A DNA stretch of 64,000 nucleotides from Paroedura picta (GCF_049243985.1 NC_135384.1:10846501-10910500), one strand, 5' to 3'. Shown: positions 21,840 to 33,262, counted from the stretch's first letter. The notes: generated by a model from the letters alone, not told the origin. Numbers and translations: made by a program.

Positions 21840-22781
21840 ATGGATCTTGGGCAAGCCAACGACAAACAGAACCACAGTACAGTAAAAGAATTTGTCTTGT
21901 TGGGATACCAAGAATACCCTGCCCTCCTCTTCACTTTCTTCCTGGCCACATACACAGCCATCCTACTGGGGAATGGTCTGATTGTGGTGGTGACAACGTT
22001 GGATCCTGCCTTACACACTCCCATGTACTTCTTCCTACGTAGCCTGTCAGGACTAGAGATGTGTTATACTTCTGTTACCCTTCCTAAGATGATGGCCAGT
22101 CTGATATCTGGGGATCATTCCATTTCCCTACCAGCCTGTGCTTCACAGATGTTTTTCCTGCTCTTCCTGGGTGCAACGGAGTGCTTCCTGTTGGCTGCCA
22201 TGGCCTATGACCGCTATCTTGCCATTTGCCAGCCTCTCCATTATATGAGAATCATGAGTCATAGAGTGCGTATTGGGATGGTGGCAGGCTCATTTGCTGT
22301 CAGCCTCCCCATGCAGTTGTTCCAAGTTGGAATCATCTTCTCCTTGCCCTTCTGTGGATCCAATGAGATCAACCATTTCTTCTGTGACATCCCACCACTA
22401 CTCAGCCTGGCCTGTGCTGACATTCACTCCAATGAGTTGGCTGTGTACGTTGAGAACATTGCCTTTGTTATAATTCCTTTTCTCCTCATTTTGTCCTCTT
22501 ATGTGCAAATCACCAAGACTATACTGCGCATGCCATCCGCCACAGGACGCCAGAAGACCTTTTCTACATGCTCATCCCATCTGACTGTGGTCATCCTCTT
22601 TTACGGCTCTGCAATGATTGTGTACCTGCGACCTAAGACCCCAGAATCTGTGAAGGTTAACAAGCTGCTCTCCCTGCTATATACAATCATCATTCCTCTT
22701 TGCAACCCTCTTATTTACACTCTGAGAAACCAGGAAGTAAAAACTGCCTTTAGAAGGATATTAGGAAGGAAAAGACCTTGA
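21840..22781 (+). CDS. OR-3: olfactory receptor, class II, OR10-like
   Basis: This is an intact 313-aa odorant receptor starting at the ATG that abuts the acceptor. The landmarks are sequon NHS, LGN, TPMYFFL, MAYDRYLAIC, KTFSTCSSHL and NPLIYTLRN. It is the close sister of OR-4: both share TTLDPALHTP, MFFL[LI]FLGATECF and a shortened C-terminus ending GRKR[PS]. The shorter tail comes from a one-base difference just before the stop relative to OR-1. ECL2 has NEINHFFCD where the others have NEIDHFFCD. The candidate leader exon is at 18165-18420. AATAAA lies at 23325-23330. Confidence 0.93.
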   Translation: MDLGQANDKQNHSTVKEFVLLGYQEYPALLFTFFLATYTAILLGNGLIVVVTTLDPALHTPMYFFLRSLSGLEMCYTSVTLPKMMASLISGDHSISLPACASQMFFLLFLGATECFLLAAMAYDRYLAICQPLHYMRIMSHRVRIGMVAGSFAVSLPMQLFQVGIIFSLPFCGSNEINHFFCDIPPLLSLACADIHSNELAVYVENIAFVIIPFLLILSSYVQITKTILRMPSATGRQKTFSTCSSHLTVVILFYGSAMIVYLRPKTPESVKVNKLLSLLYTIIIPLCNPLIYTLRNQEVKTAFRRILGRKRP

Positions 22782-23912
22782 AAGGGGGGATGGGCATGAT
22801 GGATTGAGCGTACCTTTTAAATTTCACTCCTGCCAACAGTTCAAAACCACTTCTTTTCCTAATATTGCAGGGGCTGAATACCAGCCAACATGGCTGTTTT
22901 CACTAATCCAATTGATATTGTGATCTAGGGAAGGGGTGGGTTTTATTATAGAACCCCAACATTTTTCAGATGCACACATCATTGCAGTTATACATTTCAA
23001 AATGCCTCCTTAAACTGAATCAGACAACTGGTCTGTCCAAGTCATTATTTACTATTCTTGCTGGCAGTGGCTTTCCAAGGTCTTTGCAGACTTCCTAGCA
23101 GAAAGTAACTTCCTGTGGGAGGGATGCTGCTGTCCAGAGGAAAGGGCTCTTTTGACTGCTCTTAGAAGAATAGGTAAGCAGCCATCCTGAACTATGTGGC
23201 TGTTAGCTGAGCTAATGTTTAGCAGGGATGTTTAGCAGAGGGACAGAAGGACTGTGTTTCATCCATTTTTTTATTTTCTTGTTTAACTCTGTACTAAAAA
23301 TATGCTTTTGAACATTGTTCTTTTAATAAATTTTATAAATTTGAAGTTGGCCATGGGCTTCTGACCACATTGACCTCCCCTGTCTCAGGAACAGCAGTCA
23401 AGTGCAAAGGGAATATCCAGGATTAGGAGAGGGAGCTTGGCAAGTAGGCACTCCTCTGGAGGGGTATACCGTGCAGTGAATTGTCCCTACAATGCCCACA
23501 TTCTGGAGCTGGGGGAGACGCAGAAGTGAGTCCTCAAGAGTGAAAGGGGCAGCTAGGAGTCCTAGTTCTCCCAGCTCGTTGCCCTGTCCTACAACCTGGT
23601 GGTGGCAGTGTGTTATCCAGAGAGAATCCCTTTTTGCTGTTCTCCTGGAGTTGGCAACCAGCCAGAACAGGGGGTGAGCAAGGTAGAACAGAGTTTGCAA
23701 AGTAAAAGTGGGCCATTTCCATCACAAAAGAAAAGATTGTTTTAATTTTCTGCATAGCAACAGACAACTTGATCCCATGTAACTTGTATGATGCATTCAG
23801 GACTGGCTGCCTATTAATTATTTTATTTATCATTACTTTGTGTGTAGTACAGCCAGCTAAGGGACATTCAGAGGTAGTTTGCCATTTCCTGCCTCTGCCT
23901 ATTGACCCCTAG
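22782..23912. other. OR-3 3' flank, duplicated downstream of OR-4
   Basis: The stretch runs from the stop codon through cttggcaagtaggcactcct to about 23,880. It has a counterpart at 28758-29890 in the same order. It includes a remnant of a tRNA-Ala-like SINE tail near 23015-23095. The poly(A)-like AATAAA is at 23325-23330. No gene was seen. Confidence 0.55.
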
Positions 23913-23919
23913 TATTTTA

Positions 23920-24128
23920 TTTATTTGTTTGTTTAGATTTTTATACCACCCTTCCCTACAGCTCTGGGTGGTTTACATAAACATTTTAGAATGTTTACAT
24001 AGAACAGTATCAATATCAGTTTTCCTTGGAGGAACTACCCCCCACCAAATCCTTGGAGGTCTCCAATCCAGATACTAGCCAGGATCAGCTGACTTAACTT
24101 CTGTGATCTAACAATGATCTGATCTGAT
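23920..24128 (-). repeat. LINE 3' fragment followed by a 5S-derived SINE fragment
   Basis: Positions 23920-24005 (tttataccacccttccctac, ctgggtggtttacataaaca) are the complement of an L2-like 3' terminus. Positions 24019-24128 (ccaatccagatactagccag, aacttctgtgatctaacaat) are the complement of a 5S-headed SINE body. Confidence 0.5.
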
Positions 24129-25396
24129 CTGGAAGACAAGATTGATAAAAATAATGTAATCTTTCCCCACCAAATGGTGTTCAAAAGAGGACATTCCACA
24201 ATAGATCATTGCCAAACTCTTTACCATGTAGCAGGTTCTGGAATGAATGGTCCAACCAAAGCTTTTGCGGTTTTAACATAAGCATTTGACATGATAGATA
24301 GGGAGTGGCTTTGGCAGAAACTGGATAGGACAAATTTGGATAAGCACCTTTGCGCCAATTACATTCTGACACATTAGCAAAAATTAAAGTGGGACCATCA
24401 GGAACTCTAACAAAGGATATCTCTATTCGAAAAAGAGTCAAGCATGGATGTGTCCTAGCTCCTTTTTTCTTTAACGATATAGTGCAGAAACTACTTAGTC
24501 CACAATTTGTGGCACCCTCTAAAGGCCTGCAGAAAATCTCAGTTTGGCAGTATGTGAATGATATAGCCATTTTTAGTCTGACCAGAGTCAGACTAAGTAG
24601 ACAGATGGATAGACTGAGTGGATGGATAGAGGAAGCTCTAACTATCAACTACCAAAAAGCCAAAAGTCATCATCTTTAGAAGAAAAACAAAAAGATTAAC
24701 TTGGAGCATGCAGGACACCCAAATCAAGCAATATATACCATTTACTTAGGAGTTACATTCTCTGAGACCCTGTCATGGAATGCCCACATAGCATCCCTAA
24801 AAAACTCAGCAATAAAGAACTTGCGGGCAATTATGAGATTTTACCATACAAAGGGGGGACACCTCATAGACCCTGCTATCAAACTGTTTACAATAAAATC
24901 ATTCTCAGGTTACTGTACAGCATCAAAGTTTGGGGTAGGAAGGAGCAAGCACTCAGCAGCTTAGAATCTATTCAAAACACCTTTACGAGACGTGTCTTAG
25001 CTCTTCCCAAAGGGGCCCCAGCTGCTTTGATGAGGGCAGAGCTCAGACTTCCCTTTTTTAGGGGCTGCATTCATCTAGTCCTGCTAAAATCATAGAAGAA
25101 AATATATTCTCTACTACAGACTCGTTTAGCCATCAGTGCTTTAACTCTGCTATAGAAGTTAAGGGCCGCTTTCTGCCTTCATAGATGGGATTATTTCATG
25201 TTACACTGTCTCAGATGACTTATTAGCAGAACCAGGAAATAATAAAGACCTAAGAGAATGGGTTTTCCTCTAGGGTGCAAAAATTGATAGATCTTTAATT
25301 GTGCAGTCCAGGTGTGCTCTGTGGTTTAAGTCCTTTAAAAAAGATCACAGCAGATCCCTGAATCTGGTTCATGTACATGTGAGCAAGCTAACTGTA
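24129..25396 (+). mobile_element. LINE reverse transcriptase remnant, 5' part
   Basis: This is a 5'-truncated non-LTR retrotransposon of jockey/CR1/L2 style. Conceptual pieces show KRGHSTIDHC (RT fingers), then GCVLAPFFFNDIVQK (palm). At the catalytic position it has YVND where a live element has [YF]ADD. Downstream are LGVTFSETLSWNAHI and ALPKGAPAALMRAELRLPF, the thumb and C-terminal region. Several frame changes and stops mean it is inactive. The element continues after the SINE at 25397-25690. Confidence 0.75.
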
Positions 25397-25690
25397 GAGA
25401 GCCAGTATGGTGTAGTGGTTAGGAGTGCGGACTTCTAATCTGGTATGCCAGGTTCGATTCTGCGCTCTCCCACATGCAACCAGCTGGGTGACCTTGGGCT
25501 CGCCACGGCACTGATAAAACTGTTCTGACCGAGCAGTGATATCAGGGCTCTCTCAGCCTCACCCACCCCACAGGGTGTCTGTTGTGGGGAGAGGAATGGG
25601 AAGGCGACTGTAAGCCGCTTTGAGCCTCCTTCGGGTAGGGGAAAGCGGCATATAAGAACCAACTCTTTTTCTTCTTCTTCTTCTTTTCAG
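25397..25690 (+). repeat. tRNA-derived squamate SINE inserted in the LINE
   Basis: A full copy: head gagagccagtatggtgtagt, B box ggttcgattctgc, tail caactctttttcttcttctt. It splits the LINE remnant and is clearly the younger insertion. Confidence 0.8.
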
Positions 25691-26190
25691 CCCTGAGGTT
25701 TCAGTCAATGTCCTTTTCTGTCTTGACCAGGAGATATGCTCAAATTCCTCTTTCACAATGTTTCTGTATCTGCGAGAACCCAATAGTTGAAGATCTTCTA
25801 CATCATCTATGTGTGGAAGTGCACTCTACACAGATCCACGGAGGAAATTTCTAGATAAAATTATTCCAGGGGCATTTTCTTCTGCTCGTGATATATTAAG
25901 GTATTTGCTTTCTGATACAGATCCATTTGTGACACAAAGGGTCACCACCTTTGCATTGGCCACAAGAAAGATTCGAGCCAGCATTGTGGCAAATACGGCG
26001 GACTTTCTAAATAGCTGATGAGCACAATGTATCTTAAATGTAATTTTTACTCTGTTTAGTTGATAATCATGATAGATCTGTTTGTTTTGAACCAACCTAC
26101 TGTGCTGAGCTATTTTATTGTGTGTTCGTTCCTGCGATGGCATATGGTCTAGTGTAATAAAGTTTGACTGGACTTTGACTAGTTGACCAT
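25691..26190 (+). mobile_element. LINE remnant, 3' part
   Basis: It continues the LINE after the SINE. A translated stretch keeps the layout of the C-terminal region (ENPIVEDLLHHL). The 3' end is gtgtaataaagtttgactgg with a short (TTTGAC) tail, typical for L2/CR1-type ends. A similar 3' end occurs at 39907-40050. Confidence 0.6.
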
Positions 26191-26229
26191 TTGTTTCCAG
26201 GCTCAATTCAATTCAGTCTGACATTAACC

Positions 26230-26850
26230 TTTAAAGCCCTCTACATTTATGGCCACAATACTTTATGGTTTAACTTCTCCCATATGAATCGAATCATCAA
26301 CAGAGGCCCTGCTTCAGGTGCCACCAATATCAGAGGCTAGATCAAGGGCAACCTGAAAATAGACATTCTTGGTTGTGGCATTGAATCTTTGGAACTCTCT
26401 CCCCAGAGAGATTTGTTTCTCTGTCTGTGTCATTGGCCTTTTATGAGTGGATGTTTTCCTTTGTTTTTACCATGCATTCCTGTTGGTTTTTTTTTTTTTC
26501 ATTCTGCATATCACTTGACTTCATTGTACATGAGTTTTGGGCTTGCTTTTTCCTTCTGCATGGATTCTGGGCTCTTCAGTGCTCAGTTTGTTTTATGTTA
26601 ACTGTGTTTCTGGTGGGTTTTTAGAGTGCTATTATGGCGTTTTTTCCCCCTTGCTTCACTCCCAAAGTGCAGGCAAATCACAAGCTTAATTATATCGGAT
26701 TCCCCAACTTTCCCCACCCCTTGGAGGCCATTCCTCCACTGCCCACTTTGTACATGTGGTTGGTTTCTACCTATTGGTCAGTTTGGTGCTGGGTGTGTTT
26801 TCTAAAATTGTAAGAAGAGATTCACCCATCAGCATTTACTGAAGGATTTG
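26230..26850 (+). repeat. L2-like LINE 3' region upstream of OR-4
   Basis: It contains taaagccctctacatttatg, ttcaggtgccaccaatatca, cattgaatctttggaactct and ctccccagagagatttg, a readable L2-like 3' end. It is the counterpart of 20300-20830 and marks the left end of the OR-4 duplicate. Confidence 0.5.
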
Positions 26851-27815
26851 TAATTAAAAGAATATAAGACTAAATCACTGCCCTAAGAATGCTTTTTGAT
26901 GTGGCTGAACCCTTGGGAAATCCTTCCGGCCTCCTTCATTCATTGAGCTGGCAATAGCAGTTAGGCTAAACTCTCTTTCACTCTCTCTCTTCATCTTCTC
27001 TCTCTGTCAAGCTTCCTTGCACAACTACTCACTACCTGGCATTGCCCCTTTAAGGTGACTGCACCAAGGACCCTTCTCTCTCTTCCATTCCTTCCTCCAA
27101 ATATAACCCTTGCTTTTGCATGTGCTGAAATGATCACTGTATACAATATCCATGCACCCTTTTTACGACGTGCAATTCTGTGCCTGAGCTTTCAAATGGC
27201 TAATAGCAGCCAGCTTTCAGGAACACATGCATGAGTCTTCAGATGTGCAGAAGCCAAAGCAGTGGTGCTGAACTGGATTGTGTTCAGTTTTCAGACTGTA
27301 GAAAACAGGTTGAAGGGGAGAGGGCTCCTCTGTGCAGCCAATTCAAATGGGCAGCACCAGGTAGCTTGCAGCTGCATCTTTGAGCCAGAGAGGGAGGGAG
27401 TGTGTATGTTTAGACTGGCTACTCTTTTGCTGGCTTTATGAATGAAGGTGAAGTGTACATTTCCCTAAGTTTCAACCACAGTGGTTGAGTTCTGTATTCT
27501 TTAAGTTACAAACCTTCATGAATGGCCAATAGGGAAAAAATTAGGCTTTAAGGAAGAACTGCATGAGGCTTTCTCCACCTATCTCCTTCCTCCAAATATT
27601 GCCAATCCCAGCTTCCTGAAAGAGCCGGTTCCCACACTCTCCTGGGACTCTCTGAATTATTGTTATGGAGAGATATCAACAATGCAATGCTAGCTGTGGC
27701 TTTTTTAAAAAATTGAAAACTTTAAATGCCTAAGCAGTATTGAAGGGGGGGGGGGACTCACTAAACCTTCATATAAGAAGGGTATAAATGCTGGCATACC
27801 TCTGTTTCTTCACAG
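26851..27815. other. OR-4 proximal upstream region
   Basis: It matches the OR-3 upstream region. It keeps the acceptor tttcttcacag at the ATG, but no leader exon block of the type found for the other five ORs is visible between OR-3 and here. Confidence 0.5.
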
Positions 27816-28757
27816 ATGGATCTTGGGCAAGCGAACAACAAGCAGAACCACAGTACAGTAAAAGATTTCATCTTGGTAGGATACCAAGAATACCCTGCCC
27901 TCCTCTTCACTGTCTTCCTGACCACATACACAGCCATCGTACTGGGGAATGGTCTGATCATGGTGGTGACAACGCTGGATCCTGCCTTACACACTCCCAT
28001 GTACTTCTTCCTACGTAGCCTGTCAGGACTAGAGATGTGTTATACTTCTGTTACCCTTCCTAAAATGATGGCCAGTCTGATATCTGGGGATCACTCCATT
28101 TCCCTACCAGCCTGTGCTTCACAGATGTTTTTCCTGATCTTCCTGGGTGCAACGGAGTGCTTCCTGTTGGCCGCCATGGCCTATGACCGCTATCTTGCCA
28201 TTTGCCAGCCTTTCCACTATATGACAATCATGAGCCACAGAGTGTGTGTGGGGATGGTGGCAGGCTCATTCGCCATCAGCCTCCCCATGCAGTTGCTCCA
28301 AGTTGGAATTATCTTCTCCTTGCCCTTCTATGGATCCAATGAGATCGACCATTTCTTCTGTGACATCCCACCACTACTCAGCCTGGCCTGTGCTGACATT
28401 CACTCCAGTGAGTTGACTGTGTACATGAATAATATTACCTTTGTCATAATTCCTTTTCTCCTCATTGTGTCCTCTTATGTGCAAATCGGCAAGACTATAC
28501 TGCGCATGCCATCCGCCACAGGACGCCAGAAGACCTTTTCCACATGCTCATCCCACCTGACTGTGGTTATTCTCTTTTATGGCTCTGCAACGATTGTGTA
28601 CCTGCGTCCCAAGACCCCAGAATCTGTGAAGGTTAACAAGTTGCTCTCCCTGCTATACACGATTATCATCCCCCTTTGCAATCCTCTTATTTATACTCTG
28701 AGAAATCAGGAGGTAAAGAATGCCTTTAGAAGACTATTGGGAAGGAAAAGATCTTGA
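27816..28757 (+). CDS. OR-4: olfactory receptor, class II, OR10-like
   Basis: This is an intact 313-aa odorant receptor, sister of OR-3, with sequon NHS, LGN, TPMYFFL, MAYDRYLAIC, KTFSTCSSHL and NPLIYTLRN. ECL2 has FYGSNEIDHFFCD where the other five have FCGSNEI[DN]HFFCD, so one of the extra ECL2 cysteines is lost. TM5 begins with MNNITFVIIPF, adding a possible sequon NIT. The ATG abuts the acceptor, but no promoter/leader block is visible nearby, so its transcription start is unknown. AATAAA lies at 29312-29317, in the same relative place as for OR-3. Confidence 0.92.
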   Translation: MDLGQANNKQNHSTVKDFILVGYQEYPALLFTVFLTTYTAIVLGNGLIMVVTTLDPALHTPMYFFLRSLSGLEMCYTSVTLPKMMASLISGDHSISLPACASQMFFLIFLGATECFLLAAMAYDRYLAICQPFHYMTIMSHRVCVGMVAGSFAISLPMQLLQVGIIFSLPFYGSNEIDHFFCDIPPLLSLACADIHSSELTVYMNNITFVIIPFLLIVSSYVQIGKTILRMPSATGRQKTFSTCSSHLTVVILFYGSATIVYLRPKTPESVKVNKLLSLLYTIIIPLCNPLIYTLRNQEVKNAFRRLLGRKRS

Positions 28758-29835
28758 AAGGGGGGATGGGGATGATGGATTGAGTGCACCTTTTTAATTT
28801 CACCCATGCCATTGTCACCAATCTGTTCAAAACCCTTTCTTTTCATAATATTGCAAGGCCTGAAGATCAGCCAGTAGGGCTGTCTTCACTAATCCAACTG
28901 ACATTGTGATCTAGGGATAGGGTGGGTGTTATCACAAAGCTCCAGTGTTGTTCAGACGTGTGGAGTTTTTCTTCTGTGCTGTGGAGAGGGGTGGCTAATC
29001 CCTTGCTTACCTCCTTTCAAAAGTTCATTGGTTTGGCGAGAAAACAGTGTCTTTCCTAGAGGAAAGTAGCTTCCTGTAGGAGAGAACAGGAAGGTATATA
29101 GATGAGCAGCCATCTTGCACCATGTGGTGGTTAGGTGAGCTGACCATGCCATGAGAACTTTGGAAACTCCTTCAGCAAAGGTACCTACCCTGTATTTACT
29201 ATCAGATAGAGTATGTTTAGCAGTGGATTAGAACAATTGTGTTTCATCAATTTATCTTTATTCTCTTGCTTAACTCTGTGCTAAAGATATGCCTTTGAAC
29301 CTTGTTCTTTTAATAAATCTTTTATAAATTTTAAGCTGGCTATGGTTCTCTGACCACATCAAGCTCCCCCATCTCAGAAACACTAGTCAAATGCAAAGGG
29401 AAGACACAAGATTAGGGGAGGGAGCTTGGCAAGCAGCTACTCCTCTGGAGGGGTGTACCCTGCAATGAATTGTCCCCACAGTGCTCACATGCTGGGGAAG
29501 ACACAGAGGTGAGGCCCTGGGAGTTAAAGGTGTGGCTTGGAATCCTGGTTCTCCCAGCTCACAGCCCTGTACTACAACCAGGTGGTGGCAGCATGCTACC
29601 CAGAGATAATCCCTTTTGCTGCCCTCCTGGAATTTCCAACCAGCCAGATTAGGGGTGGGCACAGTGGATCAGGGCTTGCAAAGCAAAAACAGGCTGGTTC
29701 CATGACAGAGGGAAACATAGTTTTAACGTTCTGCATAGCCACAGGCAACTTGATCCCATGTAACTTGTATGATGCATCCAGGACTGGCTGCTTATCAAGT
29801 ATTTCATTTATTGTATGGTGTGTGTAGTGCAGCCA
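28758..29835. other. OR-4 3' flank
   Basis: This is the counterpart of the OR-3 3' flank (22782-23880) and runs in the same order. No gene was seen; the short ORFs here match the equally unsupported ones after OR-3. Confidence 0.5.
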
Positions 29836-29839
29836 GGAG

Positions 29840-30055
29840 ATCCGAGGATTGTCTGGCAGCCAGGTAAGGGATGTTCAGAGGTGGTTTGCCATTTCCTGCC
29901 TCTGCATTTCCTGCCTAATGTTCCCTGGCAGAACTACCACCCAAGTCCTCCAGTCCAGATACTAGCAAGAGTCAGCCTACTTAATTTCCAAGATCTGACA
30001 AGATCGAGCTTACCTGGGCTATCCTAGCAGCCTGCTAGGGTTTAACACCAACAGT
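29840..30055 (-). repeat. 5S-rRNA-derived SINE
   Basis: The plus strand has agtccagatactagcaagag, ttccaagatctgacaagatc and cctgggctatcc, the complement of a 5S-headed SINE. The tail complement is tggtttgccatttcctgcct. Confidence 0.6.
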
Positions 30056-30255
30056 ATATGGTGGCCTGTGTGAACCGTCAGGCCTTCTCTTATTGCAGGT
30101 GGCCTTCCACTGGTAGCCCTCAGTGCCTATCTCTGCTCTGAGGGGCTGCAGGAATAAAAACTATTTTTATGGGCATCAGTAAGAAATAGTATAAAAAGGT
30201 GAAATAAGATCCATCCATGTCTTTGTGAGTCCTCTACTTGTTTTTAAAAAATAAC

Positions 30256-30386
<131 letters not shown>

Positions 30387-30630
30387 TCTCAAACTCTACC
30401 TGAAGGAGTCTCAAAGTGGCTTGCAGTCACCTTCCCTTTCCTCTCCCCACAACAGACACCCTGTGAGGGAGGTGAGGCTGAGAGAGCCCCGATATTACTT
30501 CTCAGTCAAAATAGCTCTATCAGTGCTGTGGTGAGCCCAAGGTCACCCAACTGGCTCGCCAAATTGAACCCAGCTCGCGAAATTAGAAGTACGCACCCCT
30601 AACCACTACACCAAGCTGGCATGTCCACTT
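30387..30630 (-). repeat. tRNA-derived squamate SINE
   Basis: The plus strand runs tctcaaactctacctgaagg, ccccacaacagacaccctgt, then the head complement aaccactacaccaagctggc. The tail has become the microsatellite at 30257-30386. Confidence 0.7.
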
Positions 30631-30839
30631 GATTATAGCAGGGGCCATCTGACTTGCTTGCAGACAATGGTGGGATGGCAGAAGATAGAAAGTAGGTTGG
30701 AATAGATCTTGTCAATCACCCTGAGGAAGATGTTCCATGAGCTCTATCATGCTGTGCTTGAGACTCTGGGAAACCACCAACACCCCAGGGCTTGTAATGT
30801 CCCTGGCCATTCTTCCTTCCCATTTGAATTTCTTTCATT

Positions 30840-31094
30840 CATAACTTTCTCTTTCTCCATTATCTATCCAAGTGAGCTTAATTCCCACTCTGGGACCTCC
30901 CACTGCTGGGGCAACTGCTGAAAAAACTGCTGAGTTAACAACCAGATCTTCTCTACGAATAGTCTCTGCAACACAGGTTTGAGGAAACCACCATTTCACA
31001 GGATAAAGGCGGAGTATTCCCTGCTAGAAGCTGGCAAGAAAAAAACAGGACCTCAGCTGGACACACACGTCAGAAGAATTGCATTCCAATGAAG
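30840..31094 (+). promoter_or_regulatory. OR-5 leader block: candidate promoter and 5' noncoding exon
   Basis: It contains ATTA (30859-30862), a wider-spaced O/E-like TCCCACTCTGGGACC (30883-30897) and TATA-like GGATAAAGG (31001-31009). The phrase attccctgctagaagctggc follows, and the leader ends ccaatgaag at 31094 with a weaker donor GTCAAC. The acceptor at 33262 implies an intron of about 2.2 kb. Confidence 0.55.
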
Positions 31095-32269
31095 GTCAAC
31101 TCCTTTCTTCCCCACAGCACTGAATCTGGCTTAGCTTGGATCTCCACACCCCCAAAAAGTAGGTGGCATTGGTATTGACAGCTCGTTGCCATTTCTATCC
31201 TTTTTGGGTTGCCAAAATTGAGCAAGGCTGATCTAGGGACTGTAATGCTGGCCATTTATATCAGGGAGACCTGAGCGCAATTCATACGTAGCCCTGAAGT
31301 TCACCGGCTGGCCTTAGCATAGTTACGAGCCAAAACGTCTCACAGAGTTGTTGCGAGGATCGTAACCAGGGAAAACCCACATGGTGCTACTTTTAGCTTC
31401 TTCAATGAAGGGTGGCATAGGAAAGTCCACAGAGGAGAACATGAAGATTTTTGAGCAATTAACCCGTGTCTGTGCTCTCAAAGATATCGGCCAATCTTTG
31501 AAAGCGTTTCTTGTTTCATTGAGGATTATTTGATTTAATTCCCTGTGCCCTCTGAATGGAGATTATCAGATTTGATGTATAACCTACAGGAAAGTTTTCT
31601 TGTACCGGTCTCATAGCAACAGCACTGAAGTAAGTCTGCAAGCTTTCCCCAGAATAAGGATGTCTAATACTGTGCCCCATGTCAGCGAATAACTATCATA
31701 TCTTATATATACTGTGATCAGACTAACCAAAAGCCATCTGTGCCCAGTTCCTCTATTTTATCTGGACCAGATTTGCTTGCGATCTCAGCATACGTTGAAA
31801 GAGAGTCCGTTCCATAGGAAGCCCATCTTATTTATTTTAAATACCCCATTAAAGGATTTGTGAAATGCTGAAGGCTTTTTGCCATGTGCATGATCTATAT
31901 GGATTTTCCTGAGGTTTTTTTTAATACAGAGACCTGGGGTTCAAGCCAACCCCCTAGTCCAGTAACTAAACCTGACCTTCAGATTCTGACAATTTAAATA
32001 GTATTCTGAGTGGGCGAGTTTAGGATTGCGCTAAAAGTGGCAGAATAGGAAAAGCTCATTAAAGCCTATGAAAAAGTATAGACAGATATTGTCTGAGCTT
32101 GGCTGTTGTGGCGCTTTCTTGCATGCCCAGGGAAATGCTGATCACCACTTTGGGGTCAGAAGGCAAATTTCCTCCAGGCCAGACTTGCCAGGGATTCTGG
32201 TTTGGGGGAGAAGGCATCATTTGGGCATGGGATTGGGGTCACTGTGGGTAGGCACGAAGTTGTGAATTT
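31095..32269. other. Putative OR-5 leader intron
   Basis: The first part aligns with the post-leader sequence of OR-2, OR-3 and OR-6. The stretch near 32000-32060 matches about 11690-11750. No gene was seen. Confidence 0.4.
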
Positions 32270-32336
32270 CCTGCATTCTGCAAGGGGTTGGACTCGATGA
32301 CCCTGGAGGTTGCTTCCAACTCTATGATTCTATGTT
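32270..32336 (+). repeat. CR1 LINE 3' terminus
   Basis: The phrases gggttggactcgatgaccct and tccaactctatgattctatg are the CR1 3' end with its ATTCTATG-type terminal repeat. A short 5' extension may begin near 32150. Confidence 0.7.
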
Positions 32337-33262
32337 GTTTTGGGGGAAACGGTGGTTGGACAGAACTACTCTAATACCTACAAGCTTCCAGAGCCTGTCC
32401 ATGGGGTAGATATTGACCAGGCATCAGGTAAGTTTTCTGGCAAGGATCGTGTCCTTAGACGGAGGCTCTTCTTTACAGCTCCCTGGATCTTCTCACTCCC
32501 TTCCTTCTGGCATCCCAAAGATCAGTGTCTCATCCTTCCCTCATTTTGGAGTGTACCTGTGAATACACTATTAACTTAGGCCTGCCCGTTTTGATAAAAT
32601 ATATCATAAGGAAGTTACAGCACTTATTTGTCTTTAAGCAAACAGGGTGTTTAGAGGATGAAGAAAGGGGAGATTGTCCTATAGATCTTCAGACCAAAAA
32701 CCTATTTCTCTGTCTGCTTATTGGAAACGCAGTTTAATCTAAACCTGTAATAAACAACTGTAGAAAATCAAAAGGCAGAGAATAGCGTAGTATTGGTCAG
32801 GTGTAGAAGCCGAAGGCAAGAGGATTTGTGGCTATTTCTTTTCTGTCTGTGCGGTTCTGATCAGGGTTTTGGGAATTTCAAAATTTGTTTTGGTTCTGCT
32901 GCCCTCATTCATCTCTCCCTTATGAAAAAGGGGGCAAAATCTTAGCAGATCCATACAGCAGGAGAGGTTTCACTGAAATTCTGGGAGGGAGGTGGAAGGA
33001 AACAAATTAATATATGCTGCATTGCAAACTGTATATCATGTAACAGAACCACACAGCTAACTGGTACTTTAAATGGTATTCTGATTTATAAATGTTTTAA
33101 TGTTCTTATGCTCACCACCTTGGAGGCCCTATTTGCGTGAACAGGGAATCTAAACAGGTTTTAAATAACAAAATAAATTAAGGGATACCAATGCATAAAC
33201 ACATACAAAAAAAACAGATCCACAGATCCAAGTCTCAACTTTCTATCTCTGCTCCTTCACAG

